From Plecoglossus altivelis (taxonomy: Eukaryota; Chordata; Actinopteri; Osmeriformes; Plecoglossidae): 64,000 nucleotides of DNA. The DNA lies in NCBI GenBank assembly GCA_036571765.1, contig BROE01000011.1, forward strand, positions 6,818,716 through 6,882,715. Direction: 5' to 3'. Every line of letters starts with the position of its first letter. Position 1 is the first letter of the stretch. The position numbers were made by a program, and so were the translations under genes. Under the pieces are notes generated by a model that did not search any database, was not told where the DNA came from, and worked only from the letters and a program-made list of their open reading frames with translations. Shown piece after piece: positions 1 through 13,400 of this stretch.

Positions 1-526
1 CAACGTAAGGCAGTCTCTCATAGAACCCTCGAGAATGTCAAAGAACATTCCAGTACTCAGTCCTATTACAAAAGAAAACATGGTAGACTGGAAGGCAAAC
101 TGGGAACAGGGGTGTTTTAAAGGGGTCAAGTTTGGTGCCTGACTATCTTACCATACACTCCTGCCCTCCAGACTTGGGTCCCCTCCTCCATCTCCCCCTG
201 TCAGTATTTTAGAATGTGTACAGGGACAGAGAGAGTAATCTCTTCTACCTTCTACCCCCTCTCTCTCTATTCCTTTAGCCCATAAGGTATTCTGTGTCCA
301 AGCCCTATACGTGGATGATAGGATCGCATGACCCTTTGAATATGGTTGCCAGCAGTCCATCTCCTCTGTACAATGTTACTGCGAGTGGGGAAAGTCTGTT
401 CAACTAGTTCTCTCTCTCGTTCTCCACCCGCATTCCTTTACTTTCTCTTTGTGTGTGAGTCAACAAGGGGTCCAATGGGAGAAAGGAAGGATGGATGGGA
501 TGACAAACACATCTCTGTCTCCATCT
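1..526 (-). other. macf1: macf1 3' untranslated region (start of it)
   Basis: This is the minus-strand sequence directly after the TAG stop. No AATAAA or ATTAAA signal was found on the minus strand here, so the untranslated region probably continues beyond the window edge. No other gene is visible. Confidence 0.6.
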
Positions 527-771
527 CTACTTCCTGGCGGAAGAGGCGGAGCCTGGGTTTTTTGGGCTGGGGGCTTTCTTGGAGATAGTGGGAATCTTGG
601 AGGGCTTGGCTCCTCCCCCTGGACGCCTGGGCGTGTCCGAGGTGTCCGAGCACGCCGAGCGGGTCTCCATGAGCTCCGAGGCATCGGAGGCATCGCTGCC
701 ACGCCGGCTGCTGGCACGGCTGCCCGCTCGGCTGGCGTGACCGCTGGCAGAGGAAGGCCCTCGCTTGGGGT
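527..771 (-). CDS. macf1: macf1 last coding exon: GSR tail with SxIP motif
   Basis: It encodes the C-terminal 80 residues and a TAG stop at 527-529. The acceptor is at 772-773 and the first two bases complete an Asp codon begun in the previous exon. It carries the basic Ser/Arg segment SRAGSRASSRRGSDASD and then PSKIPTISKK. SKIP (590-601) is an SxIP motif of the kind that binds EB proteins at microtubule plus ends. The Ser-rich repeats match the region of the family known to be phosphorylated by GSK3. The end is shorter and richer in Pro than in mammals. Confidence 0.93.
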
Positions 772-3700
772 CTGGAGTCGGAGGGAGGGGGCGGAGTGGA
801 AGAGGAGGAAGGGGAAGAATGGAAGAGCAAAAAAAGAGCGATGAGTCGTACTTCAAATCAAACCTGCAGTGTTAAGGAACACAGTAACATGCTGAAGACA
901 GACGGAGACAACTTGGGAGATGACGACTCATTCTGGTATGAATGCAAAAACTGCACGCGGACAACAAATGAGATCAAAATGAAAGGCATGTTCTCACCGC
1001 TGCGTCCAGGCTTGGCCGAAGCAGATGTGGCTCCTCCGTTCTCCCCCGTCAGAGACCCTCGGCTGGAGTGGAAGGTGGGCCTTTTGAGTTTGGAGCCTGA
1101 CACTGCCCCCTAAAGGAGGGAGGAGAGAAGTTCAAATACACACAAACCACAGGGGCCAAGACACACAGGCAGCTACCTACCCACTACACAACACAGACAC
1201 ACAGCTATTTGCTACACAATAATACAAACAACAACTGGCTACTCGCTACACAGCCCACAGGCAGCTAGCTACGCAACACAAAACATGAAGCTTCCTCTTA
1301 GTTCATGTTGAGCACCATTGATCTGTTACAAGCATAAAAAGCATAATCTCTGATACCTGAGCTCAATCTAACATGGCTACAGACTATCTAGCTACATTTC
1401 TATTTGCAGTAGGATACGTTTACCCTTCCCCTCAGAGAGGTAACGTGTGTTTGACCACCGGTGAATGTGTGCGTTAGTGCATGAGCGGACCTGAGGGGTG
1501 GATGGGGTAGTGGGGTGGCAGGGGTGGCAGAGCAGGGGGGTCAGTGTGTTACCTCATGCCCAGGGGTGATGTAACCGTGATCAGGGCAGGACTGGCACTT
1601 GGTTGGCGTTGGAGTTTTACTGTGTGCCAGCCAGGGCTTGGCATAGTCACGCGAGTGAGTGTGGGAGGACTGGGAAGGGAAGGAGGGGGAGGAGGGGGAG
1701 GAAAAAGTGAAGTGAGCGAAGAGCAAAGCAGCAAAAGATGAGAAGAAGACAGGGAGGGGAAGGGAAGAAGCAGGGAGGAGGGAAATGAAGGGAATCAAAT
1801 GTAGTGCGGTGTGTTTTAATGCAAGAGGGGATGGATTTAAAGGAGGGAGGGAGGGAGGGAGGGAAGAGCATGTTTTGAAACAGGAGGTGGATAGCAAGAT
1901 TAGGGGAGACAATAGAAGAATAGGAGGACGAAGACAAAAACAACAAATCTCACAGTTAAGGACGTGGTGATTTTGGACATGCAGAAACAGAAGGATATGA
2001 CATCACTGATTATATGACACTGACACAAAAGCAATCACAGTACAAAAATCACTGGAGTAACACAGACAAATCACTTACAATGACGACAACAACAACAACA
2101 ACAACCACCATAACAACAAATAGATGAAAATGGGGGTTCTGGCAAGATGTTTTCATATGTATGCCTGTGTGTTCATGTGTATGTGTGTAGGATTGTCTTT
2201 GGACCTGGAGTGGAGACCTCAAACTTATGGGTCTCCTCTAGGTGTAATAATAAAATCCTTGCTTCAACCCTTCCCTCTGAGTTAACCACATCGGTCCTGG
2301 TTGAAACTGAGGAATAGCCTGGAGGTGGACACTCACCCTGGAAGAGGCGGAGGCAGTGGGCGTGGCCGGAGCAGAGGGCAGCGAGGCGCAGCTGTGGGCG
2401 CTGTGCGAGGCGGAGGAGGAGGAGCGCGTGGGCGAGGCGGTGCGTGAGCCCGGTTTGGAGCGCCGGCCGCGTGAGCGGAACGCTGCAAGGCCCTGTGATG
2501 CGCCCTCTGGTAGGATGAACTTCTCCCTCAACTCCAGGTTAGTACGACCCCGAGCTAGAGGACAGGACAGAGAGGATACCAGAGAAGAAGAGAGAGCAAG
2601 AGAGAGATTCAGCGAGAAAGGATGTAGAGGGGATGGGGACAAAAAGAGGATACACAAATGCGTCAGTTCCTTTAATCATGGCTGTCTGGTGGTTGAGGCA
2701 GCGAACAGAACGAGGCAGCGAGTCAGTGCTTCCCTGGGCCTCTGCCCTCAAGCCTGGGACTAATGAATCAAGAGGCAGTGCTGTCCGAGTCACGGTGGAG
2801 TGAGGTATGGGTTGTGTTGGGTTGGTCCGGATAAGTGCACTTGTGTTGTGTGGTGACATTACTTGTAATGGGAACAAGGAGAGACAGTGTGGGACAGGGT
2901 AGCGGAAAAGGCTAGGGGGTGGACCAGGTAGAGGGTAAACCATTCAAACTGACCCAGAATCAGTTTGGTCTGCCATGGTTGTTTTCTCAGCTTGAGAGAG
3001 TGAGAAAAATGACCTTGACCTTGACCTTGGCCTTGACGGTGAACACCATCAAGATGGCAAGTTCAATGTAGCCAAACTAGCAATAATACTGCTGTAGCAC
3101 ATAATACTGTAACAACAGGCGATTACACTGTTATGACAGTAGTCTAAAGAACATAAGTTGTTGGTGGAACGAGCTGTATTATTAGCCAGAGTACGGCTTC
3201 TCCACTTTCCATGAGTGAGTTTTTTGCTTGTTTGTTTACTTGATCAGTTGCGAAGTTTACTGAGGACCAGTGTCAGTTGTGTGTATGTGGGACATGCCTG
3301 GTTATGCTAGTGTGTGTGTGAGGAATGGATGGATACCTTTAAGCATTTGTTACTTAAGATACAGCAGCCCCAGGCAGCACACAACACACAGCCCAAAGAA
3401 GCTAGCCACACAAGAAGAGAAGGAGAGGACAGAGACAGACAGTGAGAGACAGAGAGAGAGAAAAAAGGACAAGAGGGCTGCATAGCCAGCAGCGTCAGCA
3501 GCAGTGCACTGTGGGCCGTGGTCAGTAGCCACACCCCCACCCCCACGATCATCGCCCTAGCAACAGAACAGCAGTCAAAGGCCAGTCAAATAAATGGGTG
3601 CACCCTGCAATTAGGTCCCCCCGCCAGCCAGGTGCACCCTGTAATTCCCTCCCGCCAGCCGTCCCATGAAGCCTTATTAGAAACCCAGGCTGGCCACACC

Positions 3701-6700
3701 CCTGGTCCTGGATGCCCTCAACAGCCTATTTGCCTCGCCCTGCCATGGCGGCCATCTTGGGTCCACATGATAGACTAGACTGGCTCAGTCTGAAAGCCCT
3801 AAAAAGAAGGCAGATGGCCTTTCTTTCTTTCTGTCCTGTCTCTTTTTTCTCTCATTCATCCATTCATTCTTTCTTAATTATCTCATCATTTTTTTCCTTT
3901 CCTGAACTTTTGATTGTAGGTTTTCAACCATACATTCTTCTACACAGCTGTTACCAATCTACTGCAGTCTGTGTTGAATTTAGAGATTCCCTCAAAGGTA
4001 GTGAGGAAGAAAGGATGCAACACTAGAGTATTGGATCAGGGCCCAAGACCAGGGCTGGCCAGGCTGTGACCTGGTGAGAGCAGGATGCAGACGGGCACAC
4101 AGACAAGGGCAACACACCACCCTGGACCCACACACGGACACATAGACACAAGGGCAGTGAGAGAGCAACGTTTACAGCTGGATGGACTGATGAGTGGATG
4201 GAGAGAGAAAGAGAGATGGTGTTAGACAGTAAAGAGAGAGAGGACAGAGAGAGGGGGGGTGTAGGTACCTCTGCAGCAGAAATAGCCAGGAGTGACCGTC
4301 ACTGAGAGACACACAAGAGACAGCGTGAAATAATTGTGTGTTTGGTGAGATGGACAGACCCACACACACGCGCGCACACTTATTCCCCCCTCACGCACAC
4401 ACACATACACACGAGATACAGTATATACACTTAAGTGAAAAAGACAGATATTCAGGGAATAAGAAAAAGAAAAACAGGTAAAGTCCTCAAAGTTGACAAG
4501 CTAAGACATCAACGCAATAAATTCCTTGAACACAAAGGCGTGTGTGCATGCACACACACACATACAAAACCCAATAGTACAGGGTGTATTTTCCTTCTGG
4601 GGCAGAAGAAAGGAAGTGTGCACATAACCAGGACAAGTGGAAACGTTAGTGCTGAAACAGTCAGCAAGGCACAGTGACAAGCCCACACTAAATCAAACCA
4701 AGAGACGAGTGAGACAGAGAAAAGCAGACGAGTGAAAGAGGGGAAGGAGGAGAGAGAGAGAAACCCAACCTAGTATACGAGATGATATGGAGCTACTGGA
4801 GTCGGAGCGGAGGATTCTAAGTCCAGGATGTTGCACTGAGGAAAGAGAAGAGGATATTGGGAAGAAGGGGGAGGGGGAGGGAGGGAAGGAAGGAGAGAAC
4901 TGAGGACCATGCACCATGCACTACTTACTCGGAGAGATGGAGAGAGTGAGGAGATTTGGAATAGTGAGAGTGTGGAGGTGGGAGAGTGGTAGAGAAGGCC
5001 ATGCATGTACATGAGAACGTGTGGACGGAGGAAAAAAGAGATTAAGATGGAACCGCACAGAAAAAAAAATAAAAAGACCAACAAAGATAAATCCAGCAAT
5101 GAAACTGGGAGTATGAACGATAAAACAAAGAAAAACATGCCGATGGGTACATAACAGGGACGCCTACTGATTGCATGAAGAGCTTAGAAAGAGAGAAGAA
5201 CAGAGAGCGATGGAAGAGTCAGACGACAGAGAGAGTCTTCTATCCACCCTCCACACCCTGTTGCTTGATGTTCATCTGAGTGTTCTTGCAGTGCTACCTC
5301 TGCAGCTCTCTTTTACCTTTCCCCATACCCTCTCCGAATCCACAGGTTTCAATGACTACTAGATGTGTGTATGGATGTGTGTGTTGCGTGCATGGAATTC
5401 CCTGCCCGCTCACCTCTGCAGGGGTCGTTCTTGACCAGAAACTCATCAAGGGCCATCCATCCTCCGCCCACCCGGACCATGACTGTGCTCCTCAGGATCC
5501 GAACCAGGCGGAGCTGCTGGGAGTCCCCGAACTGAGGGAGGAGAGGAGAGGAGGAGGGGCGAGGAGAGGAGCAAGGAGGAGAAGAAAGAGAATGAGGCAT
5601 ACCAAGTGAATAAGCATTAGCTTCACAGATCAGATACTACGTGATTAAGTCAAGTGCTCTCCCCAAGCCGGCCCATATTCATTTGAACCCTTCATTCCGT
5701 TCGTAGCATGCAATAGAGCCCATGCACTGAAAGAACTTCAATTTATCCAGGTGAATCTTTCAGACACCTAGTTTCTGAAAGGTAACATTCACCTTGCTAA
5801 CTATTGCTCATCACACAATATAATCACCATGGTAACCTGTTCTACTCCCAGCAAGCAGAAAGTCCAGCAGCACCAGCACCCTTCATCCCAACGGCCTGGT
5901 TTCATTTCCCTCCCAGCCCCGCTCAGTCCAAAGCTATAGATCAATTCCCACTGATCACCACAATAACTATGGAAAAATATGGAATTTTCGCCCGTTGCCC
6001 ATCAGACCTTTTGCATTCTCAACCCATAACTCATGACATGGGTCTTCTAAAACCACACCAAGGGAACAAGCGTGGCCTGAGAAATGTGCTTCCGTGTTCC
6101 AACCCAATAGAGTGCATCTTTGACAGGTAGGGATCTATGTCATTATTTGTCAAACCGGGTATAAACCTGCTGTGAAACACCCTCTATTGGTGGAGACACA
6201 TGAAGCAGATTTCAGCAGGCCAATCACAAACACTTCAGTCACTTTACCTGGTTTCCAAGGAAGAACTAAAATAAATCCAGCAGACGAATGAGGAAGAAAA
6301 AGAGAGAGAAAAAGAGAATGAAATAACATGTACTAACAATTGCTGCCGCTAGACGCTAGCATAGCATTTTCTCAGCATTATATGAACTCACTTTCACCAT
6401 AAAATCCTATGGAAGCTAGCTAACATAGCACACATGTCTGTCTGTTCAGTGATAAGCTTAGTAGTGGATGCAGGGAGATGGAGGGAATATGGGTGCATGT
6501 AAAGACAATGGAGAAGTCCTTTTCCTAAAGTCTAAGACGGCTTTGTGAAACTGCAACTAAACTGACACGTAAGGGTCATGTCATGCAGCCCAAGGGATGA
6601 GACAGCAAGAGTCAGTAGCAGAAGATGTAGAAGCACATGTTAAGGAGAGACAGAGAGTACTGCAAGGTTTGAGGACAACAAAACCTGGTGCCGTTAGTAG

Positions 6701-7203
6701 CTCCAGTGTCATTGGTCAGACACCAAATATCATTAACCAATGGCTAATGATGACTCAGATGAGGAAGTAAAAACAGCAATTGCTATGGCCAGGGATGGTT
6801 GATGTTATTGTACATGTTGGTTCAAGTTATGGTTTACGTTGGTGATGTTATACATGGAGTTATACATTAGTCTGCTGGTGGGAAGCACAAACGTGACGGT
6901 TCCTTAGAACTGTGAGATGTTGCAAACAGGTTATGAAGAACAGATGTTCTTGGCATACACCGTGAACGCACAATGGTGGTGCACATGAGAAAGCTTGGGA
7001 ATAAGATATGGTGCTCAAGAGTGGATGAAGAAAGACTGAACCACAGGTAATATTTATACATATGATATTTGGATCCAGGTAAAGAAAAGATATGGTTGAA
7101 CTCACCCTGTACTTGTTCTCTCCAATCTGCTCCACCTGGAACCTCTTAGCACACTTACACTGAGCCACCTGTCTGGTCACCTGCAAGCACGCACGTGCAC
7201 GCG

Positions 7204-7251
<48 letters not shown>

Positions 7252-7462
7252 GACAGACACACACACAGGTAAATACAGTTTCTTATCATTTCCAGTTATA
7301 AACTATTGTTTACAATTTCCAGTTATATTCAGTGGTTTATAAATTGCTTCACGTTCATCATCAAGTTCTTGTTTATTAGTTAGCCAACATAGGTTGGCTT
7401 TAAGGATAGAAGCTGAACAAGCTGCATCAGTGCCTGTTATTTGAATGACAGTGAGTATCTGT

Positions 7463-7499
<37 letters not shown>

Positions 7500-10400
7500 G
7501 TCTGGTGTTGTGCTGTCGTGTGTGTGTGTGTGTCTGTGTGCTCTTCACCTCGTCTTCTATCTTATCAGCGTCTGTGGTTGGCCGGTAAGCGTCCTTGTTG
7601 GGATGCAGTGCTGCCACAAACTCATAGTAGTCAATGTAGCCATCGCCGTCCCTGTCAAAGATGTCTGCTACTGCCATCATCTCCAGCTTACTGGTGGGGA
7701 ACTCTACACAGAGGACGACAAACAACACATCAACACAACAACACATCAACACAACAACACATCAACACATCAACACAACAACACAACAACAGGACACGTC
7801 TAGACATGTGTCTATAGAAAACCATGGAGATGAAAAACCATGGCAATAAAATACAAAAATGCTTCTCATAGAAACTGGCATCATGCTATGAATGTCCCAA
7901 ATTATTAGAAAAATCGGCTCTGTGTGGACCCTCCCTTTGTTGGCAGTGCCAGAGGAACGTACTAGAGGCCAGGATGCCGTCTATGAACTCCTGACGTGTG
8001 ATCTTGCCATCCTGGTCCTTGTCAATGCGCCTGAAGAAGTCCATCACACGCGACTTCTTATGGTTCATCCAGCGCATGTACTTCTTCCTCCACACGTCAA
8101 AGTCAAAGTTGGCAAACTCCTTCAGCTGAGAGCAGAAAGAGAGAGAAAGAAAGGGAAAGAGACACTTGAAATTCCCTTGAAGTCTCATATTTGAATTTTA
8201 AAGTAACAGCCCATGTGACAGTTGGGATGGGAGCACAGTCATTGGTTACCTCCTCCAGCCTATCTAGCGCATCGTTGAGCTTGCGTTGCCGGTCAAGGGC
8301 GAGCAGCCAGACTTGCTGCCACCTGGAGCACAGCTGATTGAGGCGTGGGTTGCCCCCAGCAACCTGCATTGCTGCCTGTTGCTGTTGTTGATGCTGATGT
8401 TGTTGGTTTTTACCTGTAGGGGAAGAAGACAACTTTATGGTTAAGCATGAACAGTGCAAACCAATACGGGAAATGTGAAAACTTCAATAATATTGTTAGT
8501 AGCTGTGAATATGAGTGTGACAGATACAATATAATCATATGTTGTTTTCTGTCTTTGCCTTACACACTGGCTTTGGTATATTGTGTGTGTTTGCGTGTGT
8601 GTACTAACGTGCTCCTCTCCTCTCAGCTAGGCTGCTAGGAGGCTCTGCCGGCTTCCTCTTGTACGTCTTGGTCACTTTGTCAACGTCTGGCTGCTTCCTG
8701 GTCATCTCCTCCATAAACACCTGACAACCAGAAAACAGGAAGGGCCCACAGCCAATCAGAGGGACCCATCAACAGGAAACGCTGATGCTTATCCAATGAG
8801 GGTCAAAATAATCAGATCCTCCACCCACCTGGTGTTCAGTGATGTGAGTTTTGAGTTGGGTGATGTCCTGGGGAAGAGGCTCGGTGTCTCGCTGGACCAG
8901 GGTGGTCTCCGCCCATTGTAGCCATGACAACAGCTCCTCCAGTAGAGTGGCGTTGTTAAGCAGCTCGGTGAGTGCCGTCTCCAGACGCTGCTCGTGCTGT
9001 TTGGCCCATGTCAGCACCTGTAGAGGGCAACACCCACAGTCAGAACACAATGCTGACAGCCTTGGGACAGACTGTGATATTACCCCCTACACACTCCTTC
9101 CCTCACCCCCCACCCGTACTCCCTTTCCCCCTCACCTCCTCGAAGCGGGCCCTGATGATGGTGATCCAGTGTTTGATGGTGGTGATGCAGTCTGGGTGGC
9201 ACATGGTCAGGATGTCCTCACCCATGCCTGCTGCCCGGTTGACGTCCGTCCGCTTCTCCTCCACCGTGGCCATGAAGTCCCGGTGCGTGTGGAGCAGCTT
9301 CTGCAGGGTCTCTGCCTCCTCGGGGAGGACGCCACGGAAACGCAGCGTCTGCTCCGCCTCAGACAGCCACTCCAGCAGCATCTGGACGGCCGCGCGGAAG
9401 TCCTCTGCCTGGAGAGAAGACATGCGGAGGGGAAAATAAGAATGGAGGAAAGAACTTGGCGTCCCTCAAGGTCTCGCAGGATTCTTTGAATCATTTTCCC
9501 CCCCATTTCCTGTTTCCCACATCCTGACTGACCTTTTTCAGGGCCTGCTCGAGGCGGGTCTGCTTGGTGACAGAAAGGGCACACACCGTCTCCCAGCGAT
9601 TGCTCAGTTCCTGCACTTGAACTTTGACCCATGCCGTGTCATCCCGACCTGTGTCCATGAGGTCCCTAGCGGAGCGTTTCAGAGCCTGAACGCTGCTAGT
9701 CCTCTTCCCCAGGTCCTTCTGGAACGCCTTTGGAGGGGCAGAGGAAAGGAAGAGGGTTAAGGTGCTTTCACAGTGCTGAAGTGATGTGTGGGCGTTCCCC
9801 AGGCCTTCTCTGCATGCTTCAGTACCTTGTGGGAGTCCATGAGATTGGAGACCAGGTCCAGGTCACCGTGGACGGGCTGGTCCTCACTGAGCTGGGGCTC
9901 CACTCGGTACAGCCAGTCCACCAGCGCCTGCAGGGCCTCCGCAAACTGGCCCGAGAACAGGAGGGCCTCCTCCAGTTTATGTTGTCTGACGAGAGGAAGA
10001 GAGGGGAGGGAGGAGTAAAGGATTGAGTAAAGGATGGAGGAGGGTTAGAGAGAACAAAAGAGGATAATGTGGAGGTCAAAATCAGGTAGAGGACAAAAAG
10101 GAGATCATCTACAATCCCTTTCCAAGCTCTATCCACCTTGCCTCCAAGTCCCACGCCTTTACCTCTCCACACTCTTGCCACAGACGGTGTCCCACTTGTC
10201 CCGGACTTCCCCCAGGAGGTGGTCCATCTTCTGGGTGTCCTCCTGCAGTGTGGCCTTGTCCCGCATGGCCTTCCCAGAACGCACTGTGGTGTCGTACACG
10301 GGCTGCTTCGAACCCAACGCCTTCTGGAACTCCTGCAGGAGGAGGAACAAGGGACGGATTGAGACAGGGAGTGACATTTAACCACAAGAACACTGACATA

Positions 10401-13400
10401 GTCCTCTAGGTGCTATAGCAAATATGTATGTGTGATATGCAAGCCTCGTGGGCCTCTTTAGCACAGCACATCATGTTGATGACATCAGTAAGGGCCTATA
10501 GGAGGACGGTCACACTACCTTGTGTTTGGCCAGCTGTACTTTGATCTTGTCCGGTTCGTTGGAGATCTCAAGCTCTGAGTCCAGTCGACTCTCAGCCTCT
10601 TCTAGCCAGTCTGTCAGCTTCCTCCATGCCTCGTGGAACTAGAGAGAGGGAGGAGGAAAGGAAGTGAGAGGGAAGGGAAACAAAAAGGGAGTTTGAATTT
10701 TGCCAGAACGGTTCATGGCTGGAATGCATTCTCTAATGCAGTTAATGTTTTGAGTTATACTACCATGTGTATGCTACGCACCATAACATTTCTCCAAATG
10801 TTTTCATCATCATCATTTGCGTACCTGCTTGGCCCTTTTACGGGCCTCGTCCAGGTGGCGCCCACGGTCTAGAGAGCGCTGGACCAGCTTGTCCCAGCGA
10901 GCCTGAACGCTGAGCAGCAGGTTCTTGATCAGAACCACGTCCTGCTTGAGGCTGGCAAAGCGCAGCTGAGAGCCGGCCTTCTCCAGGGCCAACACCTGCT
11001 CCCGATGAGTGTTCACTTCGTTCACAAACACCTGTGTGTGTGTTGGTGTGTGTGTGTTGGTGTGTGTGTGTGTGTGTGTGTGTGAGTGGCGTGGAAGGTG
11101 GGCATGGGGAGAAGAGAGATTATCCATCAAGTTACTACAATTATTATAATTTTAGATTTCAATTGTGTATGTCTTGGAATGTGGTTGGCTCAGACATCTG
11201 AGTGCTCCCATGTCCGCAGCTTACCTTGTGCTCGTCTATCTGGAAGACCACAGTATCCAGGATGAGGCTGGGGGGCTGGGCCATGTTGAGGGTCTGCTCC
11301 GCCCCTGTCAGCCAGTTGATGGTGTCCTGCAGTGAAGACTGGAACCCGGTTGCCAACGATACCGCCTCCTCCAACTTAGCCTGGAAACAGAGGAATGCCA
11401 GGACATTAAAACAAACCTGTATGTCCACAGGCAGTACAGCACCTGGTGTTTTCAAAAGATCTGCTTTAAATCATGGCAAATAATAAATCAATAAATGACC
11501 TTTCATCTAAGCTGTTGCCATAGTTACTTACCCTGCGGTCGTCTATCTTGGTGTTGAGGCTTGCCCATTTGTTCTGAAGCAGCGCCAGGTTCTGCTGGGT
11601 CTGGGTGGTGCCGGGGTTGGCCTCATCCCCCCCGCGGGACAGCAGCATGGACTCTCCCTGGTCCAGCAGGTGGTGGTACTGCTCAGCCCGTTGGCTCAGC
11701 TGGGACTGCAACTCCTGATCAAGGACAGGATTCAGAGTTAAACACACGATAACTTTAGATGAGCTATTTGCGCGTCTATTGTTTCTGCATGTTCACTAGC
11801 ATAGCAGTACGTGTATCTTACTATGTGCTGTTGGAGCTGCTCTCGGGCCGTCTCTGGGAGGCCCCCTGTGGGCTTGGCAGCAGACAGCTGGCTGTCCGTC
11901 CTCCTCAGCCACAGCAGGAAGTCCTCCAGCTCGCCATGGAAACCCTCCGCCTGGCAGGGCCGCAAGATGTTGAGGGTTACATGTATTTTTGTCTGGTACA
12001 TCCAATGCCCTATTCATCAATTCATTCCTGCCAAGTGTTTGAGCTACATTTTTAGCATCCTTTCATGGCTCCGCATGTGCATCCCCCTCCCTCGTCTAGC
12101 CCCAGGGCCCATACCTGGTGCAGCGCGGCCTCCAGGAGTTTCTGCCGGTCCTGGGTCTTGAGTAGCAGGCCCTCCCAGCTGCGGCTCAGCTCTTCCAGCT
12201 GGTCCCTCAGGTGGCTGGCCTCGTCCCCGGGGCTCGACTCCAGAAGCTCCGTGCCGGCACCATTCACCGTCTCCACCGTGGAGCGGTGAGACAGCACGTC
12301 GTTCCTCAGTACCTGGGGAGGAAGAGGAGAGAGCGGACGATCTGTCAGCCTGACGGTGGCTGTTAGAAAGCAGTTGTAGGGGATGGGAGGATGAAAGAGA
12401 GAGAAGGAGGAGAGCATGATTGGAGGATCATCGATACATGGTTTGGCTCAGCTCGATCTCGATGGCCTTGGGGTCAGAGTTGATAGGACGCTGGGTGTCC
12501 AGGGTAGCGTGGGTGTGGCTTAGCCAGGACACTAGCTCTGCGAGGGCATGCTGGAACTGGCCCAGGGCCAGGAGGGCCCCCTCTAGCTTGTGCTGCAGGG
12601 AACAGAGAGAGGGGGGGTCAGTTGCTTTACCATTTTCTCATATAATATTACTCAAGCTGCACCTTGTATCATTGTGAACACTGCTTTCAAACATCGCTAA
12701 TACTGCTAGCATCCTAATCTCTACTGCGAGTGGGTGTTTCTGTGGGGCCTGGCTGACCTGTCGGTGGGTGATCTTGTCCCCCAGGTTGTCCCAGAGGTGG
12801 CGCAGCTCAGTCAGGGGCTCCTGGATCATGTCCCGGTCCGTCTGGTCAGACACTTTCTTCAACAGGAGCTCCCCCTGGTGGCTCAACTTCTCCATGTCGA
12901 TCTGCTGCTGGTACACCTCCACCTTGTAGTGCTGCTCGCCCAGACACATACATGAGTTAGACAGGTGTCAGTAGGCATTACCAGTGATGCTAAGGAGAAA
13001 AGCTGTGACTCTGAACCAACCTTGAGCTCCTCTATCTGCTGTTTGACTGTCCCCAGGTCTGTGCCCACAGTAGGCATGTCACACAGCTTGATCACAGCGT
13101 TGTCTAGATAGTCAAACATACCCTGCAGAAAACACAACAACCTTTCACTTACAGAGCATTAAGGTTACACTTATTCTCATTTATATGTTTCGAAAAATAT
13201 TTTCCTGTCTCATAACTACTAGGGTTAGTGAACACTTGTTTCTACACAAGCTGATGGTTAAATCCTCTTTCTCGTAGATAATTTGGGGATTCCCTGAGTG
13301 AGTGAAGCATGCTGGGATGCTGACCTGCAGTGCATCCTGGTACTGTACTGAGGCCGTCATGGCCTCCTCCAGCCTCTCCATTCTCTCCCTCCATGTCCTG

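Noticed and set aside
998..1102. Acceptor at 1103-1105 (CAG) for the SGSKLKRP exon
   Set aside because: It needs a phase-1 partner that does not exist. The acceptor at 1110-1111 is phase 0 and has the better pyrimidine tract.
7549..7690. Shorter EF-hand 2 exon starting at SKLEM
   Set aside because: It would break phase with the preceding exon and delete conserved FPT; the acceptor at 7704-7705 restores K-FPTSKLEM.
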